Positions 12,867 to 14,252 of a stretch of 14,252 nucleotides of DNA are shown piece by piece. This DNA comes from Bacillota bacterium (GTDB taxonomy: Bacteria; Bacillota; Clostridia; Lachnospirales; Lachnospiraceae): NCBI GenBank assembly GCA_023415655.1, contig JAEZKD010000249.1, forward strand, positions 1-14,252, given 5' to 3'. Each line of letters starts with the position of its first letter. Positions within the stretch are counted from its first letter, which is position 1. The notes below the pieces were generated by a model that searched no databases, was not told where the DNA came from, and saw only the letters and a list, made by a program, of their open reading frames with translations. A program made the position numbers and the translations under genes.

Positions 12867-14252
12867 TCAATAGATTCCATCTGAGATATAATCATCTTCA
12901 CTCGTTTGATCAGTTGAAAAGAGCAAGCAATCTCCTGCTAAGAAGGAAAAGGTAACCCCATTGATATCGGTCTTAGTATTTGCTCCTCCCTCCATTAGCC
13001 ACATACTGCAATGATTTAAGTTTTGATAATTACCCTTATTGATATAACTGTAGCGAATTCCACTGCTATCCTCTGCAACGAGGTCAAAATTAGCAATCAG
13101 ATAACCATCCTTCAACCAAAAATCCTCTTGATAATTAATCCCATGTTTTCTCATGTATTCTGATACATTACTTCCCTTTTTAACTACCTTCACACTACCT
13201 GGAAGGCTATAGTTAAAATAAAAGCTTTGTTTTTGCATTTGTAGTTCCTGTAACGTAGCCCCTTTACTTTGATACTGTTTTGCATACGTTAGATTAGAAT
13301 ACATACGAAACATGGAACCAACAGTTATTTTCCCATAGGTGTATAACTCACCCGATTTCTTTTTTAAATCATTAAGCGAAATACCATATATATTAGCAGT
13401 TGCTGTCAACTCTTCTTCGGGTATCGATAGCCCGATGTCCTTTACTTCAGCTGTTTTGACATTGTACTTATCAACACTACTTCCTACTTGAATCAAGGAA
13501 TATTGTTTACCATCCACTTTCCCTTTATAGTACAAATCAACCTCGACACGATTCTTCCCTTCATGATCCACATAGAAAAATCTCGGTATCACTGAAAGCT
13601 TTGCATCCTTTTCTGCCATTTTATTGCCTGTGGTATGTACCACAAATCGCATCACATATCCAGCCCGTATCATCCCTTGATTGCTATACCTTGGATGGCT
13701 TCCTAGAAGCATTGGTAATGTATATTGATTTTTACGAGTCGTTAGATTACCATAGCTATCCTTAATTCCGATTGTATAATCATAAATAGCATTTTTGGAG
13801 TATTGATCTCTTCCCGTACCATTTGCTAATAAGGTTTGATCACTTCCAACCTTTAAAGCATCGCTATAAGCCAAATTTCGTTTTAATGTCACAGAACTCT
13901 CTTGTCGAAATACTTCCTGCCAAAGTGGATAATCATTCACATCATACATTGTGAGTCCATAGAATCTACCAGAAACCTCAATGGTAAAAGTCCCCGTTGC
14001 TACATATCGACTTTCGAAAGAATTCTTGGTTTCCTGCTGCTTTGATATCTGGGTCAACCCATTCTCCGCAACACTTCTAACTTGTACGATATAATTATCT
14101 TCTTTTACCCACATCGGCAAATAATATCGTTGTACTTGTGTCCCAATGCAATCCCAGGTTCGTGCTTTAATCAAAACATCATTTGATACCATATTATCGT
14201 TTCCAACATCTTTAAACATATCTACAGGGAATTCTACCTCATTCTGAGAAAT
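12867..14252 (-). CDS. Unrecognised, probably exported protein, 5' end outside window
   Basis: The frame stays open from the window edge (ISQNEVEFPVDMF...) to a TGA stop at 12867, giving at least 461 residues; the Met at 14219 is internal, not a proven start. I do not recognise the family. The sequence is rich in Tyr, Ser, Asn and beta-prone stretches (for example YIVQVRSVAENG, YVATGTFTIEVSGRFYGLTMYDV, YVMRFVVHTTG, QSFYFNYSLPGSVKVV). It has only three cysteines (WDCIG, NHCSM, GDCLL), few charged clusters and no transmembrane segment in the visible part. These features fit the C-terminal beta-rich region of a large secreted or cell-surface protein, but the signal peptide, if any, lies beyond the window. 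There is no LPXTG-like sorting signal; it ends SEDDYISDGIY. No clear terminator follows. Confidence 0.75.
   Translation of the reverse strand: MSQNEVEFPVDMFKDVGNDNMVSNDVLIKARTWDCIGTQVQRYYLPMWVKEDNYIVQVRSVAENGLTQISKQQETKNSFESRYVATGTFTIEVSGRFYGLTMYDVNDYPLWQEVFRQESSVTLKRNLAYSDALKVGSDQTLLANGTGRDQYSKNAIYDYTIGIKDSYGNLTTRKNQYTLPMLLGSHPRYSNQGMIRAGYVMRFVVHTTGNKMAEKDAKLSVIPRFFYVDHEGKNRVEVDLYYKGKVDGKQYSLIQVGSSVDKYNVKTAEVKDIGLSIPEEELTATANIYGISLNDLKKKSGELYTYGKITVGSMFRMYSNLTYAKQYQSKGATLQELQMQKQSFYFNYSLPGSVKVVKKGSNVSEYMRKHGINYQEDFWLKDGYLIANFDLVAEDSSGIRYSYINKGNYQNLNHCSMWLMEGGANTKTDINGVTFSFLAGDCLLFSTDQTSEDDYISDGIY

Overview
The window looks like chromosomal DNA of an AT-rich Gram-positive anaerobe of the class Clostridia, probably Lachnospiraceae-like. 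I infer this from the low G+C content, strong AGGAGG-type ribosome binding sites, TTG starts, a threonine T-box leader, a TPP riboswitch on an ECF-type thiamine transporter gene, an HD-GYP protein and a clostridial-type threonyl-tRNA synthetase. No phage, insertion sequence, CRISPR array, tRNA or rRNA is visible.

Layout. Positions 1-1995 hold, on the minus strand, the promoter, T-box leader and first 550 codons of thrS, whose 3' end lies outside the window. Next come two linked minus-strand genes: an HD-GYP c-di-GMP phosphodiesterase (2562-3659) and a GNAT acetyltransferase (2018-2527). An OLD-family ATPase/TOPRIM nuclease (3782-5674) carries an unusual cysteine cluster. Its upstream gap (5768-5984) contains a 120-bp nested inverted repeat. 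A small thioredoxin with a CMPC active site (5985-6311) follows. Then comes a tight minus-strand pair: a MocR-type regulator (7619-9136) and a free-standing aminotransferase of the same fold (6438-7604). The MocR promoter carries TTGGTTGGT boxes, one of them between the -35 and -10 elements. A very short lipoprotein ORF (9242-9394) sits just upstream of it.

Plus-strand part. ccdA (9746-10420) and a membrane-anchored TlpA/ResA-like thioredoxin (10443-11423) form an operon. Together they can pass reducing equivalents across the membrane: CcdA accepts electrons from a cytosolic thioredoxin and the TlpA-like protein uses them outside. The thioredoxin at 5985-6311 is a possible donor. Then follows thiT (11682-12350), the substrate-binding subunit of a thiamine ECF transporter. 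It has its own promoter, a 5' hairpin, a TPP aptamer, and a switch hairpin that contains the ribosome binding site and ends in a T-run.

Right end. thiT and a 56-residue zinc-ribbon protein on the minus strand (12552-12722) converge on back-to-back terminators that share a 19-bp perfect palindrome. The last 1.4 kb is the C-terminal part of an unrecognised, probably exported protein, cut by the window edge. Most genes are ordinary. The parts most worth a second look are the OLD protein's cysteine cluster, the 120-bp inverted repeat, the MocR operator array, the thiT leader and the convergent terminator block. I see no clearly new multi-gene system.
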